From Polynucleobacter sp. 30F-ANTBAC (lineage in GTDB: Bacteria; Pseudomonadota; Gammaproteobacteria; Burkholderiales; Burkholderiaceae), in contig NZ_JACVON010000001.1 in the NCBI RefSeq assembly GCF_018882385.1, forward strand, positions 44,844-108,843: a stretch of DNA of 64,000 bases. The letters run 5' to 3'. Under the pieces are notes generated by a model. That model saw nothing but the letters and a program-made list of their open reading frames with translations, ran no database searches and was not told the DNA's origin. A program made the position numbers and the translations under genes. Of the stretch, positions 28,490-37,953 are shown piece after piece. Positions within the stretch are counted from its first letter, which is position 1. Each line of letters begins with the position of its first letter.

Positions 28490-31400
28490 TGAGCTCAGAC
28501 CAGTCAGACCGTTTCAATCTCTCTCTTTGGGCCATTAAAAACGCTGCAATTACTCGTTATTTAATGATTGCTTTGCTGGTTTTAGGTATTGCAGCGTATT
28601 TTCAATTAGGGCAAGACGAAGATCCACCATTTACGTTCAGGGCAATGGTGGTTCGTACACTTTGGCCTGGTGCAACTGCTGTTCAAGTTGCAGAACAGGT
28701 CACTAATAAGATCGAGAGAACTTTGCAAGAAGTTCCTAATGTGGACAAAATTCGTAGCTTCTCGCACCCAGGCGAGTCTATGATTATTTTCTTTATTAAA
28801 GATAGTGCACCATCCAAAGATATCCCTAATTTATTTTATACAGTTCGAAAAAAAATAGCTGATTCAAAATCGTATTTACCAATTGGGGTCAACGGCCCGT
28901 ATTTTGATGATGATTTTGGAGATACATACGGCGTCATTTATGCCATGTCGGCTAAAGGATATTCGGCTTCTGAGGTACGAGATTTCACAACTTTTGTAAG
29001 GCAAAGACTTTTACAAGTAAAAGATGTTGGAAAAGTTAATATTTATGGCCTGCAAGAAGAGCAAGTTTATGTTGAGCTCTCTCGTAAAAAGATGGCGCAG
29101 TATTCATTGACACCAGTTGCGGTTGCTCAGCAATTAAATCAGCAAAACACTATTGAAGCCGGTGGCAATCTGGAGACTCGCTCATTTTCCATGCCTATTC
29201 GAGTTGGCGGCCCTTTTGAAAATATTGCTGATGTTAAAGCTATGCCGCTGCGTTCTCCATCAGGTGCTTCGATTCGTCTAGGTGATATTGCAGAGGTTCG
29301 TAAAGGCGTTGTTGATCCAGCACAGAGCAAAGTTAGGTTTCAAGGTGAAGAATTAGTTGCTCTTGGCATATCAATGGCTCGTGGTGGAGATATTGTGCAA
29401 TTGGGTAAGTCTTTAGATCAAGTTAGTCAGCTTATCGAGAATGATTTGCCGGCGGGAGTAACTTTATCTTTGATACAAAATCAACCGAAAGTAGTAGCTG
29501 GTTCAGTTAGAGAGTTTTTAATAACGCTGATTGAAGCGCTTATTATTGTTCTTATTGTGAGCTTACTGGCTCTTGGTTTACACCGACACCCTTGGAGAAT
29601 CGATCCAAGACCGGGCTTGGTTGTTGCTATTAGCATACCCTTGGTAATGTCTGTAACATTTTTGGTCATGTATTTGTCTGGCGTTGGCCTTCATAAAATA
29701 TCTTTGGGATCCCTCATTATTGCTTTAGGTTTGCTAGTAGATGATGCCATTATCGTTGTTGAGATGATGGTTCGCAAACTCGAGGAGGGTTATGATCGTG
29801 TGAGTGCTGTTACATCTGCATATCGACTAACAGCCATGCCGATGTTGACTGGTACGTTAATTACAGCGGTTGGTTTTTTGCCAATTGGAATTGCAAAATC
29901 TGCTGTAGGCGAATATACCTTTGCCATATTTGCGGTAACTGCAGTTGCTTTAATTGTTTCTTGGTTTGTCTCAGTCATATTTGTACCTTATCTAGGTTTC
30001 TTGATACTAAAAAAACCTGAAACTTTAACTGCTAAACATGCGGAACATGAGAGCTATAACACCATTTTTTATAATCGCTTTAGAAAAGTTATCGCTTGGT
30101 GTATAGACCACCACCGTAAAGCCATACTGGCTGCAATAACTTCCTTTGTTTTAGGTGTTATCGGGATGGGGTATGTTCAGCAGCAATTTTTCCCTGACTC
30201 ATCTAGGCCAGAAATATTGGTTGATGTTTTTTTAACTGAGGGCGCTAGTTTTGAGGCTACAGAAAAAGCCGTTAAAAATATCGAATCTAAAATCTTAGAG
30301 CAAAAAGGTGTTCTAACTGTAACCTCCTGGATTGGCAATGGAGCTCCTCGATTCTTCTTTCCGCTTGATATTATTTTTCCACGATCAAATGCAGCTCAAA
30401 TAGTGATTATTTCCGATTTAAATGAGAGAACGCGATTGAATGCTGAATTGCCTAGGCTGTTGGAGGATGTTGCTCCGGAGGCAAGGTTGCGTGTCAAGTT
30501 ACTGCCCAATGGACCTCCGGTTAGTTATCCTGTGCAGTTTAGATTGACTGGAAGTGATGCGGAATTATTAAGGCTGCATGCTGATAAATTTTTACAGCTT
30601 ATGCGTCAATCTGATTTGTTAAATGGTGTTAATGATAATTGGAATCAGAGTCAACCTGTGGCTAGGATTGATGTGGATGCAGCAAAGGCTAGGGAGTTGG
30701 GTATTCCTCCGCAAGTCATTGCGCAAACATTATCAAGCCATTTTGGAGGTGTCACAGTTGGTCAGTATCGTGAAGGTGACTTATTGGCCCCCATTATTTT
30801 ACGATTGCCCAAATCTGAGCGTGATCAAGTCAGCGATTTAAATGACACCATGTTGGCTAGTGTTAATGGTCAGGCTATACCGTTGGGTCGAATTGCTCAG
30901 GTTAAAGTTATTTGGGAGCCTGCCACCGTGTGGCGTGAAAATCGTGAATATGCTATTACAGTTCAAGCAGATGTTCAGCCAGGTATTCAGGGGCCAACTG
31001 CAACAGCAGCTCTAATGAAGCAATTTGAGCCTCTGATTAATGAATTGCCGCCTGGTTATGGTTTGACTCTCGGTGGTTCAATTGAGGAAAGTTCCCGTGG
31101 TCAGAATTCAATTAATGCTGGCATGCCAATTATGTTATTTATTACTTTTACATTATTGGTCTTTCAGTTAAAGAGTAATTCTCGAGCATTCCTAGTTATC
31201 CTGACAGCACCTTTAGGTATATCAGGCGTTGCACTGACTCTGCTCCTATTTAATAAGCCATTTGGATTCGTTGCTCTTCTGGGCTTTATTGCGCTAATGG
31301 GCATGATCATGCGTAACTCCGTTATTTTGATTGATCAAATTGAGCAGGGTCGTTCTGCTGGGCTTGCAGCAAGAGATGCGATTATTCAGGCATGCGTAAC

Positions 31401-31590
31401 TCGCTATCGACCAATTATCTTGACAGCCGCAGCTGCTGTTCTTGCGATGATCCCTCTGTCAAGGAGTGTTTTTTGGGGACCTATGGCCATCGCCATCATG
31501 GGTGGACTGATTGTGGCGACTGCACTAACTCTATTGGTGTTGCCTGCCATGTATGCGGCTTGGTTCAAGATTGATAAAGCAAGCGTTTAA
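28489..31590 (+). CDS. RND family efflux permease
   Basis: A 1033-residue inner-membrane proton-driven pump of the AcrB/HAE type, with two periplasmic loops and twelve spans. The proton-relay Asp pair lies in LGLLVDDAIIVVEM, with the conserved GSLIIALG before it and RPIILTAAAAVLAMIPL near the C terminus. ATG 28489 overlaps the adaptor stop by one base, which indicates translational coupling. No outer-membrane factor follows here; the one at 54868 or another elsewhere could serve. Substrate not predictable from sequence. Confidence 0.93.
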   Translation: MSSDQSDRFNLSLWAIKNAAITRYLMIALLVLGIAAYFQLGQDEDPPFTFRAMVVRTLWPGATAVQVAEQVTNKIERTLQEVPNVDKIRSFSHPGESMIIFFIKDSAPSKDIPNLFYTVRKKIADSKSYLPIGVNGPYFDDDFGDTYGVIYAMSAKGYSASEVRDFTTFVRQRLLQVKDVGKVNIYGLQEEQVYVELSRKKMAQYSLTPVAVAQQLNQQNTIEAGGNLETRSFSMPIRVGGPFENIADVKAMPLRSPSGASIRLGDIAEVRKGVVDPAQSKVRFQGEELVALGISMARGGDIVQLGKSLDQVSQLIENDLPAGVTLSLIQNQPKVVAGSVREFLITLIEALIIVLIVSLLALGLHRHPWRIDPRPGLVVAISIPLVMSVTFLVMYLSGVGLHKISLGSLIIALGLLVDDAIIVVEMMVRKLEEGYDRVSAVTSAYRLTAMPMLTGTLITAVGFLPIGIAKSAVGEYTFAIFAVTAVALIVSWFVSVIFVPYLGFLILKKPETLTAKHAEHESYNTIFYNRFRKVIAWCIDHHRKAILAAITSFVLGVIGMGYVQQQFFPDSSRPEILVDVFLTEGASFEATEKAVKNIESKILEQKGVLTVTSWIGNGAPRFFFPLDIIFPRSNAAQIVIISDLNERTRLNAELPRLLEDVAPEARLRVKLLPNGPPVSYPVQFRLTGSDAELLRLHADKFLQLMRQSDLLNGVNDNWNQSQPVARIDVDAAKARELGIPPQVIAQTLSSHFGGVTVGQYREGDLLAPIILRLPKSERDQVSDLNDTMLASVNGQAIPLGRIAQVKVIWEPATVWRENREYAITVQADVQPGIQGPTATAALMKQFEPLINELPPGYGLTLGGSIEESSRGQNSINAGMPIMLFITFTLLVFQLKSNSRAFLVILTAPLGISGVALTLLLFNKPFGFVALLGFIALMGMIMRNSVILIDQIEQGRSAGLAARDAIIQACVTRYRPIILTAAAAVLAMIPLSRSVFWGPMAIAIMGGLIVATALTLLVLPAMYAAWFKIDKASV

Positions 31591-31623
31591 GATTTATCCA
31601 AAAATCACTAATTGAACTTAACT

Positions 31624-32046
31624 ATGCGTATCCCGATCCCAGAAGATAAGAAATTCGTTCATGAATCTATTATCCCCATACGGTGGGGAGATATGGATGC
31701 ATTTGGGCATGTGAACAATGCGGTGTACTTTCGATACATCGAGCAAGCTCGCATTAATTGGTTGGATAGCTTGGGTTTGTCTTTTTCTAAAAAAGACCAA
31801 GGTGTCGTGGTTGTGAATGCTTTTTGTAACTTCACCAAGCAAATTGAGTACCCTGCTGATTTATTGGTGAAGACTTATATTACAAACCCAACTCGGGTAG
31901 GTTTAGATACATTCAATGTCATGTCACTCACAACAGATCCGGACACGATCTATGCAACTTCTGGAGCTACGATTGTTTGGGTGGACTTTAAAGCACAAAA
32001 AGCAGCTTCTTGGCCTGCAGACATAAAAGCTCAATTAGAGCTCTAA
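31624..32046 (+). CDS. Acyl-CoA thioesterase, 4HBT hot-dog fold
   Basis: A 140-residue single hot-dog-domain thioesterase of the YbgC/FadM type. The active-site Asp lies in RWGDMDAFGHVNNAVYFRYI, and EQARINWL continues the central helix. These enzymes hydrolyse acyl-CoA thioesters; the specific acyl chain is unknown. I choose ATG 31624; TTG 31612 would add four residues. It follows the RND pump after 33 bases and may be independently expressed. Confidence 0.88.
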   Translation: MRIPIPEDKKFVHESIIPIRWGDMDAFGHVNNAVYFRYIEQARINWLDSLGLSFSKKDQGVVVVNAFCNFTKQIEYPADLLVKTYITNPTRVGLDTFNVMSLTTDPDTIYATSGATIVWVDFKAQKAASWPADIKAQLEL

Positions 32047-32096
32047 ATGCCCTCTAAAAAAGGCTCTAGGTATCTCTAGCCTGGCCTTTTGATGCT

Positions 32097-32252
32097 TTAC
32101 TCAGGTTTTTTGAGTAAAGAAGCGAGGAGGGGATTCAACTTTTTGCCATTTTCAGGACCGTTTTTTGCGTTTCCTTTTGGTTTTGGGGCTGAATTCTTCA
32201 TCTGGTTGGCTACTGCCAATCCTGCATTTTTGTAAAGGTCTGTTTTCTTCAT
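32097..32252 (-). CDS. Small conserved-looking hypothetical protein (51 aa)
   Basis: A 51-codon minus-strand frame starting MKKTDLYKNAGLAVANQMKN and ending in a Lys/Pro/Asn-rich tail, LLASLLKKPE. It is basic, has no signal or membrane span, and sits in the otherwise empty gap between the thioesterase and acnB. Its composition is protein-like, and I recall similar short proteins in related genomes, but no function. The last 23 bases form an inverted repeat (CTTTACTCA / TGAGTAAAG, 32095-32119) without a following T run on either strand. Confidence 0.55.
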   Translation of the reverse strand: MKKTDLYKNAGLAVANQMKNSAPKPKGNAKNGPENGKKLNPLLASLLKKPE

Positions 32253-32373
32253 AAGTCGTTACTTTACATCATTGATTTAAAAGCTTATTTTATTTATCTG
32301 AGTTTTGTCAGGCGGATGAGAGGAATTTACGCTAATTTAGTTGAAAAGTCAGCTTCTGGCTTGCCAGTTTTTC

Positions 32374-32398
32374 AAGTCTTATATAAGATATAAGTCTT
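32374..32398 (+). promoter_or_regulatory. Candidate operator upstream of acnB
   Basis: A perfect 12-bp palindrome TCTTATATAAGA occupies 32377-32388 and is embedded in a direct repeat of AAGTCTT (32374-32380 and 32392-32398, 18-bp period). It lies about 46-70 bases ahead of the aconitase start, where a repressor would overlap a promoter. The form suits a GntR-type dimer, but that is inference. Confidence 0.5.
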
Positions 32399-32443
32399 GA
32401 AATATTGATCGATTTAATTGTCTTTAAAGAGAGGGAAAAGACC

Positions 32444-35029
32444 ATGTTGAAAGCCTACCGTGAACACGTTGCTGAACGCGCTGCATTGGGTATTCCACCA
32501 CTACCATTGTCTGCGCAGCAGACAGGTGAGTTGATTGAATTACTTAAAAATCCACCAAAGGGTGAAGAAGCCACTTTAGTTGAGTTAATTACTTACCGTG
32601 TTCCTGCTGGTGTTGATGATGCGGCCAAAGTAAAGGCCTCCTACCTTGCAGCAGTTGCATTAGGCAAAGAAAAAACACCATTGATTAGCCGTGAAACAGC
32701 CACTCAATTGTTAGGCACGATGCTCGGTGGTTACAACATTTCCCCTCTAATTGATTTATTGGGTGATGCTGCTGTTGGTGGAATCGCTGCTGAAGGTCTT
32801 AAAAAGACACTTTTGATGTTTGATCAATTCCATGATGTTAAAGAATTGGCTGACAAGGGTAACGCCAATGCTAAAGCTGTATTACAGAGCTGGGCAGATG
32901 CTGAATGGTTTACAAGCCGTCCAGAAGTGCCGAAGAGCCTCACCTTAACGGTATTCAAAGTGACAGGCGAAACCAATACAGATGACCTCTCACCAGCACC
33001 AGATGCTTGGAGTCGTCCAGATATTCCTTTGCACGCATTGGCGATGCTTAAAAACCCTCGCGAAGGCATTGAGCCTCAAGAGGCGGGCAAGATTGGTCCG
33101 ATCAAACAGTTGGCAGCTTTGCAAGCTAAGGGTAACTTGGTTGCTTATGTGGGTGATGTCGTTGGTACAGGTTCATCACGTAAGTCAGCTACTAATTCGG
33201 TGCTTTGGTTCACCGGTGAAGATATTCCTTATGTGCCAAACAAGCGTTTTGGTGGTGTTTGTTTGGGTAGCAAAATTGCTCCGATTTTCTACAACACGAT
33301 GGAAGATGCGGGTGCATTACCGATTGAGTTAGATGTGAACAGCATGAACATGGGTGACGTGATTGAATTGCGTCCTTATGATGGTCAAGCACTTAAAGAT
33401 GGCAAAGTGATTTCAGAATTCAAAGTGAAGTCTGATGTTTTGTTTGATGAAGTTCGTGCCGGCGGTCGTATCCCTTTGATCATTGGTCGCGGTTTGACAG
33501 CTAAAGCACGTGAAGCACTAGGCTTACCGGTTTCAACTTTGTTCCGCTTGCCAACTAATCCAGCTAATTCTGGTAAAGGTTTCTCATTGGCGCAGAAGAT
33601 GGTTGGTCGCGCATGTGGTTTGCCTGAAGGTCAAGGCGTTCGTCCTGGCACATACTGTGAGCCTAAGATGACAACCGTCGGGTCTCAAGATACGACAGGT
33701 CCTATGACTCGTGATGAGTTGAAGGATTTAGCATGTTTAGGTTTCTCATCGGATATGGTGATGCAATCTTTCTGTCATACGGCTGCTTATCCAAAGCCAG
33801 TAGATGTGAAGATGCACCATGAGTTGCCTGATTTTATTAGCACTCGTGGTGGTGTTGCTTTGCGCCCAGGTGACGGTGTGATCCACTCATGGTTGAACCG
33901 TTTATTGTTGCCAGATACAGTTGGTACAGGTGGCGACTCTCATACACGTTTCCCAATTGGTATTTCATTCCCAGCAGGTTCAGGTTTAGTCGCTTTTGCT
34001 GCTGCTACAGGTGTGATGCCTCTTGATATGCCAGAGTCTGTATTGGTTAGATTCAAAGGCAAGATGCAGCCTGGCGTGACATTGCGTGATTTAGTGAATG
34101 CGATTCCTTTGTATGCAATTAAGCAAGGTTTGTTAACGGTTGAGAAGAAGGGTAAGAAAAACATTTTCTCAGGACGTATTCTAGAAATCGAAGGTTTGCC
34201 GGAGCTAAAAGTAGAGCAGGCATTTGAGTTGTCTGACGCTTCTGCTGAGCGATCAGCAGCTGGTTGTACAGTTCATTTGAATAAAGAGCCGATCATTGAA
34301 TACATGACGAGCAACATTACTTTAATGAAGTGGATGATTGCGAATGGTTACTCTGACGCACGTACTTTGGCTCGTCGTATCCAAGCCATGGAAGCATGGT
34401 TAGCAAAACCTGATCTATTAAAAGGTGATGCTGATGCAGAATACGCAGCAGTGATTGAGATTGATCTAGCCGATGTTCATGAGCCGATTGTGGCTTGCCC
34501 GAATGACCCAGATGATGTGAAGACCTTGTCTGAAGTTTCTGGTGCGAAGATTGATGAAGTCTTTATCGGTTCTTGCATGACGAATATCGGTCACTTCCGT
34601 GCAGCGTCTAAGTTGCTCGAAGGCAAGCGTGATATTCCTGTGAAGCTATGGGTTGCTCCTCCAACGAAAATGGATGCCAAGCAATTGACTGAAGAGGGCC
34701 ACTATGGTGTTCTAGGTAGTGCCGGTGCTCGTATGGAAATGCCAGGTTGCTCACTCTGTATGGGTAACCAAGCGCAAGTTCGTGAAGGTGCTACGGTGAT
34801 GTCAACATCAACTCGCAACTTCCCGAATCGCTTGGGTAAAAACACCTTTGTGTATCTTGGTTCAGCAGAGTTGGCTTCTATTTGTTCTAAGTTAGGCAGA
34901 ATCCCAACGAAAGAAGAGTACATGTCTGATATTGGTGTTCTCAATGCAAGTAGCGGTGAGATTTACAAATATATGAACTTTGACCAAATCAAAGATTTCA
35001 GTGATGTAGCTGATACGGTGAAAGCTTAA
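32444..35029 (+). CDS. acnB: Aconitate hydratase B
   Basis: AcnB isomerises citrate to isocitrate in the TCA cycle with a 4Fe-4S cluster. At 861 residues it has the AcnB domain order, with a HEAT-like domain first, then the swivel domain (about 165-370, [21 protein letters not shown]), then the catalytic core. The cluster Cys ligands are visible in [11 protein letters not shown] and [12 protein letters not shown] 32444 follows GAGGGA; the in-frame extension to 32405 lacks similarity. It carries its own upstream palindrome and a downstream terminator, so it is a single-gene unit. Confidence 0.97.
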   Translation: MLKAYREHVAERAALGIPPLPLSAQQTGELIELLKNPPKGEEATLVELITYRVPAGVDDAAKVKASYLAAVALGKEKTPLISRETATQLLGTMLGGYNISPLIDLLGDAAVGGIAAEGLKKTLLMFDQFHDVKELADKGNANAKAVLQSWADAEWFTSRPEVPKSLTLTVFKVTGETNTDDLSPAPDAWSRPDIPLHALAMLKNPREGIEPQEAGKIGPIKQLAALQAKGNLVAYVGDVVGTGSSRKSATNSVLWFTGEDIPYVPNKRFGGVCLGSKIAPIFYNTMEDAGALPIELDVNSMNMGDVIELRPYDGQALKDGKVISEFKVKSDVLFDEVRAGGRIPLIIGRGLTAKAREALGLPVSTLFRLPTNPANSGKGFSLAQKMVGRACGLPEGQGVRPGTYCEPKMTTVGSQDTTGPMTRDELKDLACLGFSSDMVMQSFCHTAAYPKPVDVKMHHELPDFISTRGGVALRPGDGVIHSWLNRLLLPDTVGTGGDSHTRFPIGISFPAGSGLVAFAAATGVMPLDMPESVLVRFKGKMQPGVTLRDLVNAIPLYAIKQGLLTVEKKGKKNIFSGRILEIEGLPELKVEQAFELSDASAERSAAGCTVHLNKEPIIEYMTSNITLMKWMIANGYSDARTLARRIQAMEAWLAKPDLLKGDADAEYAAVIEIDLADVHEPIVACPNDPDDVKTLSEVSGAKIDEVFIGSCMTNIGHFRAASKLLEGKRDIPVKLWVAPPTKMDAKQLTEEGHYGVLGSAGARMEMPGCSLCMGNQAQVREGATVMSTSTRNFPNRLGKNTFVYLGSAELASICSKLGRIPTKEEYMSDIGVLNASSGEIYKYMNFDQIKDFSDVADTVKA

Positions 35030-35061
35030 ATCATTCTGATTTAAGCTTTAATGCTCACTTT

Positions 35062-35088
35062 AAAGGCTTCCGCAAGGAAGCCTTTATT
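35062..35088 (+). terminator. Intrinsic terminator after acnB
   Basis: Inverted repeat AAAGGCTTCC / GGAAGCCTTT with a GCAA tetraloop, followed by a short ATTCATTT stretch, 33 bases after the acnB stop. The stem and GNRA-like loop are strong; the U tract is weak. Confidence 0.75.
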
Positions 35089-35147
35089 CATTTGAGGGTA
35101 GCAAAATAGTCTTCTGAAAAAATATGCGCAAGCGGTTATGCTTAGGT

Positions 35148-36230
35148 ATGTTTCAATTTTCTGATCTCTCGATACCTGTTGTTCAAGCGCCCATGGCAGG
35201 AGGTATTAACTTACCCAAGCTGGTCGCTGGTGTTTCAAACGCCGGTGGTTTGGGTAGTTTTGGGTTTGCTTATTCCAGTCCTGAAAAAATTCAGGCGGAT
35301 CTTCAGGCAACCAAGGCTTTGATCAAGCAAGTTCCAAGCAGCAGAATTCAAGCCAACTTTTTTGTCTTTCAAGAATCTTTTTTGCCGTCAGCATCCGAAT
35401 GTGAATCGGCGTTAAGGGATCTTAATGATATTTTGAGTCCTCTTGGCATTTTTGCTGAATTACCCAAGCAACCTTTTATTCCTAATTTAGATGCCATGTT
35501 GGAGCCTATTTGGATCGAGCGTCCAGAGGTATTGAGTTTCCATTTTGGCTTGCCCAGTTCTGCAGTGGTAGATAAAGCCCATTCTCTAGGCATAGCCGTG
35601 GGGGTGACAGCGACATCTCTTGCTGAAGCTTTGGATATTCAAAAGAGGGGCGCTGACTTTATTGTTGTACAAGGTATTGAAGCGGGGGGTCATCGCGGGA
35701 CTTTTCAGATGGATCCTCATTTCCCACCTGATCAGAAGAAAACATTAAAAGACTTGATGGCGGATTTAAAAGATCATATCCATTTACCTATGATTGCTGC
35801 TGGGGGGATCATGCATGGTCATGATGTTTATCAAGCGATGCAATGGGGTGCTGTGGCTGCTCAAATGGGAACTGCTTTCCTTGTGGCTCACGAATCAGGT
35901 GCTAGCTCGGCACACCGTCGCGTGATTCTTGAGCATCGTGACAAAAAAGCCGTATTTACCAAAGCATTCTCAGGTCGATGGGCGCAAGGTATTCAAAATC
36001 AATTTATTGAGCAGATGCAAGGTAAAGCTGTTTTACCGTTTCCGATTCAAAATACGATGACCGGTGCCATGAGGCGTTGGGCTACTGAAAATGATCAGTC
36101 GGATTATCAAAGTTTATGGGTTGGTCAAGCCTTTGCAAAATCTCGCGCTATGCCTGTCAGCGAATTGATGACTCTACTTCACCAAGAATATGAAGACGCT
36201 TTGCAAGCATTTAACCAAAAGGGTTCATGA
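35148..36230 (+). CDS. Nitronate monooxygenase (2-nitropropane dioxygenase family)
   Basis: A 360-residue FMN-binding TIM-barrel protein. The N terminus PVVQAPMAGGINLPKLVAGV, the central VVQGIEAGGHRG, and AAGGIMHGHDVYQAMQWGA with AAQMGTAFL form the flavin and phosphate site of nitronate monooxygenases, which detoxify nitronates such as propionate-3-nitronate. The in-frame extension back to 35124 is possible, but MFQFSDLSIP (35148) fits the family start. Its last bases overlap the next gene (ATGA). Confidence 0.88.
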   Translation: MFQFSDLSIPVVQAPMAGGINLPKLVAGVSNAGGLGSFGFAYSSPEKIQADLQATKALIKQVPSSRIQANFFVFQESFLPSASECESALRDLNDILSPLGIFAELPKQPFIPNLDAMLEPIWIERPEVLSFHFGLPSSAVVDKAHSLGIAVGVTATSLAEALDIQKRGADFIVVQGIEAGGHRGTFQMDPHFPPDQKKTLKDLMADLKDHIHLPMIAAGGIMHGHDVYQAMQWGAVAAQMGTAFLVAHESGASSAHRRVILEHRDKKAVFTKAFSGRWAQGIQNQFIEQMQGKAVLPFPIQNTMTGAMRRWATENDQSDYQSLWVGQAFAKSRAMPVSELMTLLHQEYEDALQAFNQKGS

Positions 36231-36490
36231 TACAACTAACAGCATATCAAGAGCAGCTAAAGGCTTGGGTAAGGGCGGAGCAAGATAGTGCCCAGCTTAT
36301 TGAAAACTTCAGATCATTGTGCAAGGAATGGCAATTGCCACAAAAGTATCAAGATGCTCTTGATCAAGTTTTATCAAGGATTGAATCGTCTTCTTTGTTT
36401 ACAGAAGAGAGTTGCTCGTTTAGCAAAAAAGATTTAGCCAATGCATTGGGAGTTTGGCTTGAAAAAGCCTATCAGTTCAAGAGTGGGTGA
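36227..36490 (+). CDS. Hypothetical helical protein coupled to nitronate monooxygenase
   Basis: An 87-residue protein I do not recognise. It is largely helical, mildly acidic and has no signal or membrane span; QLKAWVRAEQDSAQLIENFR and LANALGVWLEKAYQFKSG are amphipathic. Its ATG overlaps the stop of the preceding gene by four bases (ATGA), so translation is coupled and the two products may act together. No catalytic residues stand out. Confidence 0.65.
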   Translation: MIQLTAYQEQLKAWVRAEQDSAQLIENFRSLCKEWQLPQKYQDALDQVLSRIESSSLFTEESCSFSKKDLANALGVWLEKAYQFKSG

Positions 36491-36568
36491 ACGTTTATCA
36501 GGGTAACGATGGCGTTCAGTTGGAGATGATCTTTGCGTGCACAAATTTATCTTAAGAAACCTTAAGTT

Positions 36569-36973
36569 TTAGTTTTCTATATTTCCGGTGTCGTTGGGGA
36601 TTTGAGCGCGAGCATTGGTCAATTTAGTCCAATGCAAAATGGAAAAAACAAACATGGGGAGTACGGCAATAAAAAATAGCCCGGGGATAAATGAGGCGGC
36701 CCAGCAGCAACCCATGGCAATGCCATAGTGGTATCCCGAGTCAATGGGGTTGTGGATCAGATTCTTTTGAAGCATGGCATCAAAGCCTTGTCGAATCGCT
36801 TGAAGTAAGAAAAAGAACCAAATCACATTAAAAATAGGGATCAGGAGCAGCCAAGCCATGGCCGGTTTTTGAGTTCGACACGATGGCGTAATGACTGCCA
36901 AAGTTTTCTTAATGGCGTAAATATAAAAGCTAAAAGCGATCAAAGGTATGATGACTAAAAATGCAAGCATCAA
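36569..36973 (-). CDS. Hypothetical membrane protein (134 aa)
   Basis: A minus-strand protein with three to four hydrophobic spans (MMLAFLVIIPLIAFSFYIYAI, MAWLLLIPIFNVIWFFFLL, CWAASFIPGLFFIAVLPMFVF) and a polar C-terminal tail. The pattern resembles small uncharacterised bacterial membrane proteins with the P-x-F-N-x-I-W core, but I cannot name a family securely. It is convergent with the gene at 36227 and divergent from the isochorismatase-like gene. Confidence 0.6.
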   Translation of the reverse strand: MMLAFLVIIPLIAFSFYIYAIKKTLAVITPSCRTQKPAMAWLLLIPIFNVIWFFFLLQAIRQGFDAMLQKNLIHNPIDSGYHYGIAMGCCWAASFIPGLFFIAVLPMFVFSILHWTKLTNARAQIPNDTGNIEN

Positions 36974-37042
36974 AATAATGACTCCTATGTTTAATATTTA
37001 GATGAAAATAACATATATCCCTAATAGAGAGAATAAATAGTT

Positions 37043-37648
37043 ATGTCGATCTTACTTTCAGCAGAAGATACCCAATTGGTTTTGGTTGATTATCAGGCTA
37101 AATTGATGCCGGTGATTCACCAAGGTGAACAAGCTTTAGCCAATGCGATTCGTTTAGCAAAAATATCTAAGATGTTGGATCTACCTATATTTGGTACTGA
37201 ACAAAACCCTGAAAAATTGGGTTCTAACGATGCGACTCTGAAGGCGTATTGTCAAAAAACCCTTTCTAAAATGCATTTTGGTGCTTGTGACGATGGTCTC
37301 GTTGAGTTGCTAAGAGCGCCTGCTAAGCCGATGGGTAATGCGCGCAGTTTGCCAAAACATATTCAGCGTAAACAAGAAGGTCAAGAAGAGCGCAATACAG
37401 TTCTCATCGCAGGTTGTGAAGCACACGTGTGCTTATTGCAAACAGCGTTAGGTTTATTAGAAGAGGAATTTGATGTGTGGGTGGTGACGGATGCATGCAG
37501 TTCTCGTACAGAGGCCAGTCGTGATGCAGCCTTTGATCGCTTAGCGGGTAACGGTGCTGAATTGGTGACGACAGAGATGGCTATCTTTGAACTCATCAGA
37601 AGTTGCGAGCACCCTGACTTTAAGTCGGCCTTGGAGCTGGTGAAGTAA
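37043..37648 (+). CDS. Isochorismatase-family cysteine hydrolase
   Basis: A 201-residue alpha/beta hydrolase of the isochorismatase/nicotinamidase superfamily. The catalytic triad candidates are D16 (LVLVDYQ), K76 (LSKMHFG) and C130 (CEAHVCLLQTALGL). The family cleaves amides or enol ethers; YcaC-like and nicotinamidase-like members cannot be told apart here. It is a single gene with no operon partner on its strand. Confidence 0.88.
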   Translation: MSILLSAEDTQLVLVDYQAKLMPVIHQGEQALANAIRLAKISKMLDLPIFGTEQNPEKLGSNDATLKAYCQKTLSKMHFGACDDGLVELLRAPAKPMGNARSLPKHIQRKQEGQEERNTVLIAGCEAHVCLLQTALGLLEEEFDVWVVTDACSSRTEASRDAAFDRLAGNGAELVTTEMAIFELIRSCEHPDFKSALELVK

Positions 37649-37684
37649 GGCGTCTGGTTAAGTTCAAGCATCCATTCGTTAGAC

Positions 37685-37721
37685 AAAAAAATAAGGCTGA
37701 CCTGTGATGGGTCAGCCTTAT
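37685..37721 (-). terminator. Intrinsic terminator of the minus-strand DUF3149 gene
   Basis: A perfect 12-bp stem (ATAAGGCTGACC at 37691-37702, GGTCAGCCTTAT at 37710-37721) with a 7-base loop. On the minus strand it is followed by six T, and it begins 19 bases after the stop of the small gene at 37740. It may also end the plus-strand isochorismatase transcript. Confidence 0.85.
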
Positions 37722-37739
37722 CTCATAAGTGTCACTCAA

Positions 37740-37865
37740 TTAATCTTGAGTTTCAGCCATTTTCTTTAGAAGTGTCTTAACTGCAATGTAGCTTGCGATG
37801 ATCATAAATAGAATAATCGCAAGGCTTAATTGACCTGCGAAAGACCCAAAAAGTTCGTTCAGCAT
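37740..37865 (-). CDS. Small membrane protein, DUF3149-like (41 aa)
   Basis: A 41-residue frame starting MLNELFGSFAGQLSLAII with one membrane span (LSLAIILFMIIASYIAV) and a short positive tail ending KKMAETQD. The opening and length resemble DUF3149 proteins of betaproteobacteria. A GGGGG ribosome site lies five bases ahead of ATG 37865; ATG 37868 is an alternative. It is followed by a strong terminator, which supports a real transcript. Function unknown. Confidence 0.72.
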   Translation of the reverse strand: MLNELFGSFAGQLSLAIILFMIIASYIAVKTLLKKMAETQD

Positions 37866-37953
37866 CATTTCCCCCTTATTTGGTCTCACTTTAGGGGAGA
37901 AGGAGGGGAGGTGCTTTGATTTAACTCAAATAAATTACAAAAAACACCGTTAT

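Noticed and set aside
32095..32119. Inverted repeat as an intrinsic terminator
   Set aside because: The stem is AT-rich and no T run follows on either strand; it lies inside the end of the 51-residue gene.
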